Assembly: GCF_031451695.1 (NCBI RefSeq)
Contig: NZ_JARWAM010000001.1
Span: forward strand, 186,001-250,000
DNA length: 64,000 nucleotides
Source of the DNA: Franzmannia qiaohouensis
GTDB lineage: Bacteria > Pseudomonadota > Gammaproteobacteria > Pseudomonadales > Halomonadaceae
Reading direction: 5' to 3'
Within the stretch, counting starts at the first letter, position 1. Every line of letters begins with the position of its first letter. The notes beneath the pieces are model-generated. The model worked only from the letters and a program-made list of their open reading frames with translations. It made no database searches and was not told where the DNA came from. This document shows positions 17,879 through 25,781 of the stretch, in pieces. Position numbers and translations under genes: made by a program.

Positions 17879-18056
17879 TTTATCACATAAAAATGACGAC
17901 ATGGTCGCTTATCGAGTCGCCGATAGTACTGTCGCCACTCTTCCTCGCTATGAGTACCTTCCAGACAAAAAGTGTAAATCACTGTTTTATATGAAATAAA
18001 AATTCTCAACCGAGCAGCATTCAGCGCTTGCAATTCAGCATAGCCTTGCCTATTTT

Positions 18057-18064
18057 TGTATACA
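18057..18064. promoter_or_regulatory. TGTATACA operator box upstream of the NCS1 permease genes
   Basis: A perfect palindrome in the context TTTTTGTATACAAAT, 79 nt upstream of the first permease start and facing the permease pair. Confidence 0.7.
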
Positions 18065-18142
18065 AATAAAAATTACTTTGTTCACGAACCGCACAGCGCA
18101 GGTCGCACCACAACAACCACCTTCCCTTGCGAGGACCGCGAT

Positions 18143-19513
18143 ATGACCAACAGCGATCAGTCAGCGGCACAGGCCGAACCAAGCGGCGCCACCACCGGAT
18201 CCCCCACCAAGGCTCCGGGGCAGGAAAGCCTGGCTCCCCAGCAGACCCGCATCATGGGTCGTCCCTCCTATTTCCTGGCGTGGTTCGGCGGCTGCGTGTC
18301 GATCGGCACCTTCGCCATGGGCTCCAGCGTGGTCGGCACGCTCAACCTGATACAGGCCACCCTGGCGATCGCCATAGGCTGCTTCGTGATCGGTATCGCC
18401 CTGGCCATCAATGGTGCCGCCGGCTACAAGTACGGCATCCCCTTCATGGTCCAGGCGCGCAGCGCCTTCGGCTTTACCGGCACGCGCATACCCGGCCTGG
18501 TGCGAGCGGTCCCCGCGGTGGTGTGGTACGGCTTCCAGAGCTGGATTGGCGCCGGCGCGCTGAACATGGTCTCGGCCACGCTGTTCGGTTTCGATAACCT
18601 GATCTTCTACTTCATCACCTTCCAGCTGCTGCAGATCGGCCTGTCGGTGATGGGTTTCCAGGGCATCAAGTGGCTGGAGAACATCGGCAGCGCCTTCATC
18701 CTCGCCTCCCTGACCTACATGTTCTATGCCACGGTGCAGCGCTACGGCGACGAGCTCTCCGCCAACCTGCTGACCATGGAAGGCTCCTGGGGCATGCCGT
18801 TCTGGGGCGCCACCATGCTGTTCCTGGGTATCTACAGCACCATGATGCTCAACGTCAGCGACTACTCCCGGGAGCACAAGCGCGGCACCGGCCCGGGCCT
18901 GCTGACCACCATCTACGCCATGTCGATCCTGCCCTGCACGCTGTTCATGGGACTGATCGGCTATATGGTCTCGGAAGCCACCGGTACCGCCGATCCCATC
19001 CAGGTGTTCGCCAACGCCGTGGACAACACCCCGCTGCTGATGACCACCCTGCTGTTCATCGCCTTTGCCCAGGTCACCACCAATGTGCTCAACAACGTGG
19101 TGCCGCCGACCTACGTGCTGATGGACGTGTTCAAGCTGAAGTTCCCCATCGCCACGGTGATCGTCGGGCTGCTGGCCTTCGCCACCTTCCCCTGGAAGCT
19201 GGTCCAGCCAGAGTCCGCCGCCGGCCTGCAGCTGTTCGTGCAGACCTACTCCGCCTTCCTGGGTCCGATCTTCGCCATCCTGGTGGTCGACTACTACGTG
19301 ATCCGTCGCCGCACGCTGGATATCGGCAAGCTGTATGACGAGACCGGTCCCTACCAGGGCGTCAACTATGCCGCACTGATCGCCACTGCCGTGGGCATCG
19401 CCGCCGCCCTGACCTTCTCCGCGGTATCGTGGTACGCCAGTCTGATCCCCGCCGGCATTACCTACTACCTGCTGATGCAGCACTGGGCGCCCTGCCAGCG
19501 CTTCCGCCAATAA
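18143..19513 (+). CDS. NCS1-family nucleobase/allantoin permease (first of pair)
   Basis: A 456-residue inner-membrane transporter of the NCS1 (purine-cytosine permease) family with about 12 hydrophobic segments. The motif NGAAGYKYGIPFMVQARSAFG near residues 90-112 and the WYGFQSW segment in TM3 are family signatures shared with CodB and allantoin permeases. The frame opens earlier at a TTG inside the operator box; I chose the ATG at 18143, which follows GCGAGGAC at 8 nt. It probably imports a purine, allantoin or a hydantoin by cation symport. It is followed by a strong hairpin and a second NCS1 gene. Confidence 0.9.
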   Translation: MTNSDQSAAQAEPSGATTGSPTKAPGQESLAPQQTRIMGRPSYFLAWFGGCVSIGTFAMGSSVVGTLNLIQATLAIAIGCFVIGIALAINGAAGYKYGIPFMVQARSAFGFTGTRIPGLVRAVPAVVWYGFQSWIGAGALNMVSATLFGFDNLIFYFITFQLLQIGLSVMGFQGIKWLENIGSAFILASLTYMFYATVQRYGDELSANLLTMEGSWGMPFWGATMLFLGIYSTMMLNVSDYSREHKRGTGPGLLTTIYAMSILPCTLFMGLIGYMVSEATGTADPIQVFANAVDNTPLLMTTLLFIAFAQVTTNVLNNVVPPTYVLMDVFKLKFPIATVIVGLLAFATFPWKLVQPESAAGLQLFVQTYSAFLGPIFAILVVDYYVIRRRTLDIGKLYDETGPYQGVNYAALIATAVGIAAALTFSAVSWYASLIPAGITYYLLMQHWAPCQRFRQ

Positions 19514-19529
19514 CGCCCGCTGCGCCGAG

Positions 19530-19555
19530 CCCCACCCGGCCACCACCGGGTGGGG
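19530..19555. terminator. Hairpin between the two NCS1 permease genes
   Basis: A perfect 10-bp stem CCCCACCCGG / CCGGGTGGGG with a 6-nt loop lies 16 bp after the first permease stop. It lacks a T-run, so it may attenuate rather than fully stop transcription into the second permease gene. Confidence 0.6.
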
Positions 19556-19588
19556 GCCTCCCTTCGAATAACGACAATGGTGACACCC

Positions 19589-21043
19589 ATGAAAGCGAGT
19601 GATCTGGATATTCAGACGATCGACCCGAGCCTCTATAACGAGGACCTTGCCCCACTCAAGCACAAGGACCGCAACTGGGGCGCCTTCGAGATCTTCAATG
19701 TGTGGTCCAACGACATTCAGAGCCTGTTTGGCTATACCTTGGCGGCCTCGCTGTTCCTCGCTTACGGCCTCAACGGCTGGGCAGTGATGGCGGCAATCAT
19801 CCTGGCCGGGGTGATCGTGATGTTCCTGGTCAACCTGACCGGCAAGCCCAGCGTCAAGTACGGCATTCCGTTCCCGGTGATGGTGCGCGCCAGCATGGGC
19901 GTACGCGGCGCCAACCTGCCGGCCATGCTGCGCGCCATCATCGGCATCTTCTGGTACGGGGTGCAGACCTACTTCGCCTCCACCGCCGTCGCGCTGCTGC
20001 TGGTCGCCCTGTTCGGTGCCGGCAATGGTTCGACCTTCCTGGGGCTCTCTGGCATCGCCTGGATCTCCTTCGTGATCGTCTGGCTGTTTCAGATCGCGAT
20101 CTTCTGGCAGGGCATAGAGCGCATCAAGCACTTCCTCAACTGGGCAGGCCCGCTGGTCTACGTGGTGATGGTGGTGCTGATGATCATCGTCTGGTACCAG
20201 GCCGGCAGCGAACTGCTGCCCGCGGTGAGCACCATCTTCAGTGGCGACGGCGAACGCTCCGGTAGTTCGATCGCGGCTTTCATGGCCATCGTCGGCACCA
20301 TGGTGGCCTACTTCGCCGCGGTGGTGATCAACTTCGGCGATTTCACCCGCTTCGTGAAGACCGAACGCCAGATGAAGCTCGGCAACCTGCTCGGCCTGCC
20401 GCTCAACGTGGCGTTCTTCTCCTTCATCGCCCTGATCATCACCGCCGGCACCCTGGTGCTGTTCGGCGACGCCCTGACCAACCCGGCGGACATCGTCGAG
20501 CGGGTCGATTCGCTGCCGCTGACCATCGTTGCCGCGCTGACCTTCTTCGCCGCCACCGTGGGCATCAACCTGGTGGCCAACTTCATTCCACCGGCCTACG
20601 ACCTGGCCAACCTCTTTCCGAGCAAGATCAGCTTCAAGATCGGCGGGCTGATCACCGCCGTGATCGCCTTCTTCGTCGGCGCGCTGTGGGTCTCGGTGAT
20701 CAGCCAGATCGGCGTGCCGGGCTTCGTCAACGCGCTGGGTGCGGTGATTGCGCCGTTCTACGGCATCATCGTCGTCGACTACTATCTGATCAAACGCCAG
20801 CAGCTGAGCATGGAGGAGCTGTTCTCGTCGGCTCCCGGGGGCGCCTACTACTATGTCAACGGCTGGAACACCCGAGCGCTGCTGGCCTTTGGCGGCGCCG
20901 CGCTGTTTTCCATCTCCACCATACTGGTCCCGGCGATGAGTGGCCTCGACGGCTTTGGCTGGATGATGGGCGCGGCGCTGGGCGGGCTTTTCTACTATGG
21001 CCTGATGCGCCAGTACCGCATGCCGCTGCCTGCGGCCGCCTGA
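19589..21043 (+). CDS. NCS1-family nucleobase/allantoin permease (second of pair)
   Basis: A 484-residue NCS1 transporter with about 12 membrane helices. It shows the NWGAFEIFNVWSNDIQS segment at the first helix, KPSVKYGIPFPVMVRASMGVRG near residues 90-110 and FWYGVQTYF in TM3. It is related to the preceding gene but clearly diverged, so the pair probably covers different substrates (for example allantoin and a purine base). Two ATGs at 19577 and 19589 are possible; the second follows GGTGA. It ends 24 bp from a convergent GntR gene. Confidence 0.9.
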   Translation: MKASDLDIQTIDPSLYNEDLAPLKHKDRNWGAFEIFNVWSNDIQSLFGYTLAASLFLAYGLNGWAVMAAIILAGVIVMFLVNLTGKPSVKYGIPFPVMVRASMGVRGANLPAMLRAIIGIFWYGVQTYFASTAVALLLVALFGAGNGSTFLGLSGIAWISFVIVWLFQIAIFWQGIERIKHFLNWAGPLVYVVMVVLMIIVWYQAGSELLPAVSTIFSGDGERSGSSIAAFMAIVGTMVAYFAAVVINFGDFTRFVKTERQMKLGNLLGLPLNVAFFSFIALIITAGTLVLFGDALTNPADIVERVDSLPLTIVAALTFFAATVGINLVANFIPPAYDLANLFPSKISFKIGGLITAVIAFFVGALWVSVISQIGVPGFVNALGAVIAPFYGIIVVDYYLIKRQQLSMEELFSSAPGGAYYYVNGWNTRALLAFGGAALFSISTILVPAMSGLDGFGWMMGAALGGLFYYGLMRQYRMPLPAAA

Positions 21044-21067
21044 CAGCACTACGCTCACCGTGCTGCC

Positions 21068-21790
21068 TCACTCGCTGAAGATGCGCTGCAGGTCGGGAGC
21101 CCCGCTGGGCTCCTCGACCACCGACAGCGAGGCCTCGATAGCCTTGAGGTGGCGGCTCATGAAGAGCGCGGCGCGCTCGCCGCTGCCTTCCTCGAGCAGC
21201 CGGATCAGCTCGCTGTGGTCGTGGGATTCGCAACCCAGGTGGCCGGGGTTGCCATAGACGGCGAGGATCAGCGACGAGCGCGAGCACAGCCCGGCCACGA
21301 ACTCGGCCAGGGTGGCATTGCCGGCGAGCTGGGCCAGTCGCTCGTGGAACAGCGCCGAGAGCTTGATCGCGGCGCTCTGCTTGCCCGCCCGCAGCGCCTC
21401 ATGCTCGCGGCGGGCCAGGTCGCGCAGCGCACTGGCGTCAGCGGGGCTGATGTTGGCGGCGGCGCATGGCATCAAGCCACACTCGACCAGCTGGCGCGCG
21501 GCGAAGACCTCCCTGGCCTCCTCCACGCTAGGCCGGGTCACGCTGGCCCCGCGGCGCGGCGTCAGCGTGACCATGCGCTCCAGCGCCAGACGCTGCAGGA
21601 TCTTGCGAATCCCGGTACGACTGACCCCGAACACCTCGGCCAGGGCATCCTCGCGCAGCCGCGCGCCGGGCTTGAGGCGCTGCTCGATGATCGCCTCGCT
21701 GATCGCCCGATGGATCGCCTCGTGGCGCTCGGCGCCGTCGCCTGCCTTGCCTTGACCACGCGCGGCTGCCCCGCGCCGCGGCGCGGCCAT
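21068..21790 (-). CDS. GntR-family regulator (FCD), twin 1
   Basis: A 240-residue FCD-type GntR regulator. The winged helix (about residues 20-85, LREDALAEVFGVSRTGIRKILQRL) and the C-terminal FCD domain (ending LSVVEEPSGAPDLQRIF) are nearly identical to the regulator at 27717-28466; I judge about four of five residues to be the same. The ATG at 21790 overlaps the stop of the ABC ATPase gene by one base (TGATG), so it is the last gene of the dipeptide-type ABC operon. The longer frame upstream is a shadow of the ATPase gene. It is a good candidate to read the TGTATACA boxes. Confidence 0.92.
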   Translation of the reverse strand: MAAPRRGAAARGQGKAGDGAERHEAIHRAISEAIIEQRLKPGARLREDALAEVFGVSRTGIRKILQRLALERMVTLTPRRGASVTRPSVEEAREVFAARQLVECGLMPCAAANISPADASALRDLARREHEALRAGKQSAAIKLSALFHERLAQLAGNATLAEFVAGLCSRSSLILAVYGNPGHLGCESHDHSELIRLLEEGSGERAALFMSRHLKAIEASLSVVEEPSGAPDLQRIFSE

Positions 21791-22794
21791 CAGGCACCCA
21801 GCCGGCAGCAGGCCGCCCAGTGAGTGTCGCTTAACGCGCGAGCGGCAGGCACCGCCGCCAGGCACTCGTCGGTGGCCCTGGGGCAGCGTGGCGCAAAGGC
21901 GCAGCCACGCGGCAGTTCGGCAAGGTCGGGCGGCGCCCCGGGAATCGCCTGCAAGCGTTGGCCGCGCTGCGCGCCGGAGGCGCGCGAGGCCATCAGGCCC
22001 TGGGTATAGGGGTGCTGCGGATCGCCAATGATCTCCTCGACCCGCCCCGACTCGACGATGCGCCCGGCATACATCACCGCAATACGATCGGAGATCTCGT
22101 TGGCGACGCCCATGTCGTGGGTGACGAAGATCACCGACATGCCCAGCTCGCGCTGCAGGTCGCGCAGCAGCAGTAGGATCTGGATCTGCACCGTGGCATC
22201 CAGCGCCGTGGTCGGCTCGTCGGCGAGCAGCAGCTTGGGCCGGCAGGAGAGCGCCAGCGCGATCATCGCCCGCTGACTCATGCCCCCCGAGAGCTCGTGG
22301 GGGTAGTTGGCCAGGCGGCGCTGGGGCGAGGGGATGCGCACCAGCTCGAACAGCTCCAGCGCCCGGGCCATGCCCTCGCGCCGGCTGACGCCTTCATGCC
22401 GACATACCGTCTCGGCGATCTGCTCGCCGATGCGGTAGACCGGATCGAAGGCCAGCATCGGCTCCTGGAAGATCATCGACGCCGTGCGACCGCGGAAGCG
22501 GGTCAGCTGGCGTTGTGACATGGCCAGCACGTCCTGGCCATCGACACTGACGCGACCCGAGATCTGCGTGCGCCGCTCCGGCAGCAGGCGCATCAGGGTA
22601 CGCAGGGTCACGCTCTTGCCGGAGCCGCTCTCGCCGAGAATGGTCAATACCTCGCCGCGACCGAGAGTCAGGTCGACCCCATTGACGGCGTGCACCTGGC
22701 GGGTCGGGGTGCGAAAGCGCACCGTCAGGTCAGCGATCTCGACCAGCGGCGACGTCGCGGCGGTGGGCTCGAGATTTGCAGCGGCATCGCTCAT
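21790..22794 (-). CDS. Dipeptide-type ABC transporter ATP-binding protein (DppD-like)
   Basis: A 334-residue ATPase of the oligopeptide/dipeptide ABC family. Walker A is GESGSGKS (residues 54-61), the signature is LSGGMSQRA, and Walker B with the catalytic Glu reads LLLADEPTTALD. The C-terminus carries the OppD/DppD extension with its Cys-containing RGCAFAPRCP segment. It powers import together with the second ATPase, with which it overlaps by 4 nt, and the two permeases upstream. Confidence 0.94.
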   Translation of the reverse strand: MSDAAANLEPTAATSPLVEIADLTVRFRTPTRQVHAVNGVDLTLGRGEVLTILGESGSGKSVTLRTLMRLLPERRTQISGRVSVDGQDVLAMSQRQLTRFRGRTASMIFQEPMLAFDPVYRIGEQIAETVCRHEGVSRREGMARALELFELVRIPSPQRRLANYPHELSGGMSQRAMIALALSCRPKLLLADEPTTALDATVQIQILLLLRDLQRELGMSVIFVTHDMGVANEISDRIAVMYAGRIVESGRVEEIIGDPQHPYTQGLMASRASGAQRGQRLQAIPGAPPDLAELPRGCAFAPRCPRATDECLAAVPAARALSDTHWAACCRLGA

Positions 22795-23864
22795 GTCGGG
22801 CTCTCCTCTGAGACGCGCGTGACGGGAACGGCACCGGCCATGACCTCGTCGGCGCGCAAGCAGGCGACCTGATGAGCCGGTGCGCAGAGCTCGAGGGCCG
22901 GCTCCTCGGCGCGACAGGCATCGATGGCCATCGGGCAGCGCGGGCAGAAGCGGCAGCCCGGCGGCAGGTCGATGGGATTGGGCGGATCGCCGACCAGCGG
23001 CGCCTGCTGGGTGCGCTGGTCGGGCTGCATCGAGGGCATCGCCGACAGCAGCGCGCGGGTATAGGGGTGGGCCGGCGCGCGATAGAGCGCCTCCACCTCG
23101 CCCATCTCGGCGACCTTGCCGAGGTACATCACCATCACCCGGTCGCTGATATAGCGGACCACGTTGAGGTCGTGGGAGATGAACAGATAGGTCAGGCCAT
23201 ACTCCTGCTTGAGATCCATCAGCAGGTTAAGCACCTGGGCCTCCACCGACTTGTCGAGCGCCGACACCGCCTCGTCGAGGATCAACAGGCGCGGCTCCAG
23301 CGCCAGGGCGCGGGCGATATTGACCCGCTGGCGCTGACCGCCGGACAGCTCGTGCGGATAGCGATGCGCGAACAGGCTCGCCGAGAGGCCGACCTGGTCG
23401 AGCAGGCGCCGCGCCCGCTGGCGCGATTCGCGGCGCGTCACGCCGTGCACCTGGGGGCCGAAGGCGATGGAGTCCTCGACGCTCATGCGCGGGTTGAGCG
23501 AGGCGTAGGAGTTCTGAAACACCATCTGCACCTGACGCCGCATCTCACGCACCGAGATGCCGCCGCGCCGGCCGATGGCGTCGCCGTCGAAGACCATCTC
23601 GCCGCCATCCGCGGCCAGCAGGTGCATCAGCAGGCGCGCGGTGGTCGACTTGCCGCAGCCCGACTCGCCGACGATGCCCAGCGTCTCGCCCTTGAAGACA
23701 TCGAAGTCGACGCCGTCCACGGCGTGGACCCGGGAAGCCTGGCGGCCGAACCCGCCCCGCGCCAGGATGAAATGCTTCTTGAGGTCGCGCACCCGCAGCA
23801 GCGGCTGCGCCTTGCCGCCGCGGTCGAGGTCCGCATGTCGGGAAAGCGGTTGCGAAGTCATCAT
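22791..23864 (-). CDS. Dipeptide-type ABC transporter ATP-binding protein (DppF-like)
   Basis: A 357-residue ATPase with Walker A GESGCGKST (66-74), signature LSGGQRQRV and Walker B LLILDEAVSALD. The C-terminal extension has the cysteine cluster CRFCPRCPMAIDAC seen in OppF/DppF proteins. The open frame runs far upstream, but that part is a shadow of the permease gene. The start is the first of two adjacent ATGs (23864), which overlaps the permease stop as ATGA. Confidence 0.94.
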   Translation of the reverse strand: MMTSQPLSRHADLDRGGKAQPLLRVRDLKKHFILARGGFGRQASRVHAVDGVDFDVFKGETLGIVGESGCGKSTTARLLMHLLAADGGEMVFDGDAIGRRGGISVREMRRQVQMVFQNSYASLNPRMSVEDSIAFGPQVHGVTRRESRQRARRLLDQVGLSASLFAHRYPHELSGGQRQRVNIARALALEPRLLILDEAVSALDKSVEAQVLNLLMDLKQEYGLTYLFISHDLNVVRYISDRVMVMYLGKVAEMGEVEALYRAPAHPYTRALLSAMPSMQPDQRTQQAPLVGDPPNPIDLPPGCRFCPRCPMAIDACRAEEPALELCAPAHQVACLRADEVMAGAVPVTRVSEESPT

Positions 23865-24748
23865 AGCTTGACGTCCATGGCCGAGCGCAGCCCGTCGCTG
23901 AGCATGTTGAAGCAGATCGACACCGTGAAGATCATCATCCCCGGCAGCACCGCCACCCAGGGATTGACGTAGATGGCGTCGCGCATGGTGTTGAGCATCA
24001 GCCCCCACTCCGGCATCGGCGGCCTGGCGCCCAGGCCCAGGAAGGAGAGGCCCGAGGCGAGGATCATGCTGACGCTGATCAACGAGGTGGCGTAGACGAA
24101 GATCGGCCCCAGCACGTTGCCCAGCACATGGCGGCGGATGATGGTCAGGCTGCGGGCGCCGCTGGCGCGGGCCGCCTCGATGTAGTCGACGCTGCGCACC
24201 TGGGTGGTCACGCTCTCCGCGACTCGGGCGATGGGCGGTATGAAGACCACCGTCAGCGACAGCAGCGAGTTGACCAGCCCAGCGCCCAGCGCGCCGGCCA
24301 GCGCCACCGCCAGTAGCACCGCGGGAAAGGCGTAGAACACATCGATCACGCGCATGATCACGCTGTTGGTCTTGCCGCCGACGAAGCCGGCGACGATGCC
24401 GATGGCGCTGCCGATCACGAAGGCATTGATGACCGGCATCACGCCGATCAGCAGCGACAGCCGCGCGCCGTGAATCAGCCGCGACAGCACGTCGCGCCCC
24501 AGCTCGTCGCTGCCCAGGGGAAAGCCCGGCGAGCCGATCGGCTGCAGGCGATTGAGCATGCTGGTCTGGAAGGGGCTGGCCGGCGCCACCCAAGGCGCAA
24601 ACAGCGCCGCCAGCAGGATCAGCAGCAGCACGATGGCGGACACCAGGGCCACCGGGTCTTGGCACAGGCGGCCGAACACCGAGCGCCAGTAGCCCTTGAC
24701 CGGCGCTGCTGGGGGCGCCTGGGAGGCGGCCTCGAGGGTAAGTGACAT
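23861..24748 (-). CDS. Dipeptide-type ABC transporter permease (DppC-like)
   Basis: A 295-residue inner-membrane permease with an N-terminal OppC_N segment (FGRLCQDPVALVSAIVLLL) and a binding-protein-dependent transport domain. The DELGRDVLSRLIHGARLSL stretch and the EAA loop (ARASGARSLTIIRRHVLGN) that docks on the ATPases are both clear. It lies 18 bp downstream of the partner permease gene. Confidence 0.94.
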   Translation of the reverse strand: MSLTLEAASQAPPAAPVKGYWRSVFGRLCQDPVALVSAIVLLLILLAALFAPWVAPASPFQTSMLNRLQPIGSPGFPLGSDELGRDVLSRLIHGARLSLLIGVMPVINAFVIGSAIGIVAGFVGGKTNSVIMRVIDVFYAFPAVLLAVALAGALGAGLVNSLLSLTVVFIPPIARVAESVTTQVRSVDYIEAARASGARSLTIIRRHVLGNVLGPIFVYATSLISVSMILASGLSFLGLGARPPMPEWGLMLNTMRDAIYVNPWVAVLPGMMIFTVSICFNMLSDGLRSAMDVKL

Positions 24749-24766
24749 AGCGTTCTCCTAGGCCGT

Positions 24767-25720
24767 TCAGCCGCGCTGGATCCGAGGGTCCAGGCGGGCC
24801 TGGGCCAGGTCGACGATGAGGTTGAGCATCACGAAGAACAGCGCCAGCACCAGGATGGTGCCCTGCAGGATCGGCAGGTCGCGCTGGAAGATGGCGTTAT
24901 TCAGCAGCAGGCCGGTGCCCGGCCACGAGAACACCGTCTCGACCAGGATCGACCCACCCAGCAGATAGCCCAGCTGCAGGCCCATCACCGCCAGGGCGGT
25001 GGGTGCCACGTTCTTGACCACATGGCGAAACACCTGACGCTCGGCCATGCCCTTGGCGCGTAGCGCCTCGACGAACTCATGGGCGAGGATATCGGCGACC
25101 ATGGCACGTATGGTGCGTGTGACCACGCCCATGGGAATCACCGAGAGGGTCACGGCAGGCAGGATCAGGTGGCGCAGATAGGCCCACTCGAAGGCCCAGT
25201 CGCTGGAGCTGCCGGGCCCGGCCCCCGATGAGGGCAGCCAGTTGAGCTCCACCGAGAACACGATCACCAGCAGCATGCCCAGCCAGTAGTGCGGCACGCT
25301 GACCCCGCTCACCGCGATCCCGGTGACCAGGCGATCGAGCAGCGAGCCCTGGAAGTAGCCGGCCAGGGTGCCGAACACGCAGCCCAGGGTGAAGCCGATC
25401 AGCGAGGCGGCGAACGCCAGCAGCAGGGTATTCTTCAGCGCACTGAAGACCTCGGCGGTGACCGCGCGGCCGTTGGCCGCCGACAGTCCCAGGTCACCCT
25501 GCACCGCGCGCAGCACCCAGCGGCCGTACTGCTCCGGCAGCGGGCGGTCGAAGCCGTAGGCGCGCTGCACCATCGCCACCACCTCCGACGGCGCATCCGC
25601 CGATACCACCGCGTCCATCGGATCGCCCGGGGAGAGGTGCACCAGCGAGAAGCAGAAGAAGCTCACCGCCAGGGTGATGGGAATGACGTAGAGCACGCGT
25701 TTGAGAAAATAGGTAGGCAT
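24767..25720 (-). CDS. Dipeptide-type ABC transporter permease (DppB-like)
   Basis: A 317-residue permease of the OppB/DppB type. It begins MPTYFLKRVLYVIPITLAVSFF, then FSLVHLSPGDPMDA, which is diagnostic for DppB. The EAA loop reads EALRAKGMAERQVFRHVVKN. GGAGA lies just before the ATG at 25720; the frame continues upstream without a good site. It is the second gene of the ABC operon, after the binding protein. Confidence 0.94.
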   Translation of the reverse strand: MPTYFLKRVLYVIPITLAVSFFCFSLVHLSPGDPMDAVVSADAPSEVVAMVQRAYGFDRPLPEQYGRWVLRAVQGDLGLSAANGRAVTAEVFSALKNTLLLAFAASLIGFTLGCVFGTLAGYFQGSLLDRLVTGIAVSGVSVPHYWLGMLLVIVFSVELNWLPSSGAGPGSSSDWAFEWAYLRHLILPAVTLSVIPMGVVTRTIRAMVADILAHEFVEALRAKGMAERQVFRHVVKNVAPTALAVMGLQLGYLLGGSILVETVFSWPGTGLLLNNAIFQRDLPILQGTILVLALFFVMLNLIVDLAQARLDPRIQRG

Positions 25721-25781
25721 GCGATCTCCAGGCAGGCAGCGGCATGGCGGCACATCGCGTGCCGCCATGCCGGCGCACGGC

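Larger units (their letters stand above)
17822..18142. other. Divergent regulatory gap between racemase and NCS1 permease genes
   Basis: This 321-bp non-coding gap is strongly AT-rich compared with its surroundings. It holds a hairpin GCCGGGC / GCCCGGC (17843-17861) in the leader of the racemase gene, two perfect TGTATACA boxes (17871 and 18057) and an AT-rich stretch around 17980-18000. I find no small ORF with a convincing ribosome-binding site. Confidence 0.7.

Noticed and set aside
18161..21058. A 965-codon open frame on the minus strand across both NCS1 permease genes
   Set aside because: It is antisense to two clear NCS1 transporters with good starts. Its protein is rich in His, Gly, Asp and Gln without any domain, which is what GC-rich codon usage produces on the opposite strand.
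23865..24665. N-terminal extension of the DppF-like ATPase by about 267 codons
   Set aside because: The extension lies out of frame over the DppC-like permease and gives an Ala/Gly/Arg-rich sequence; the ATPase begins at the ATGA overlap at 23864.
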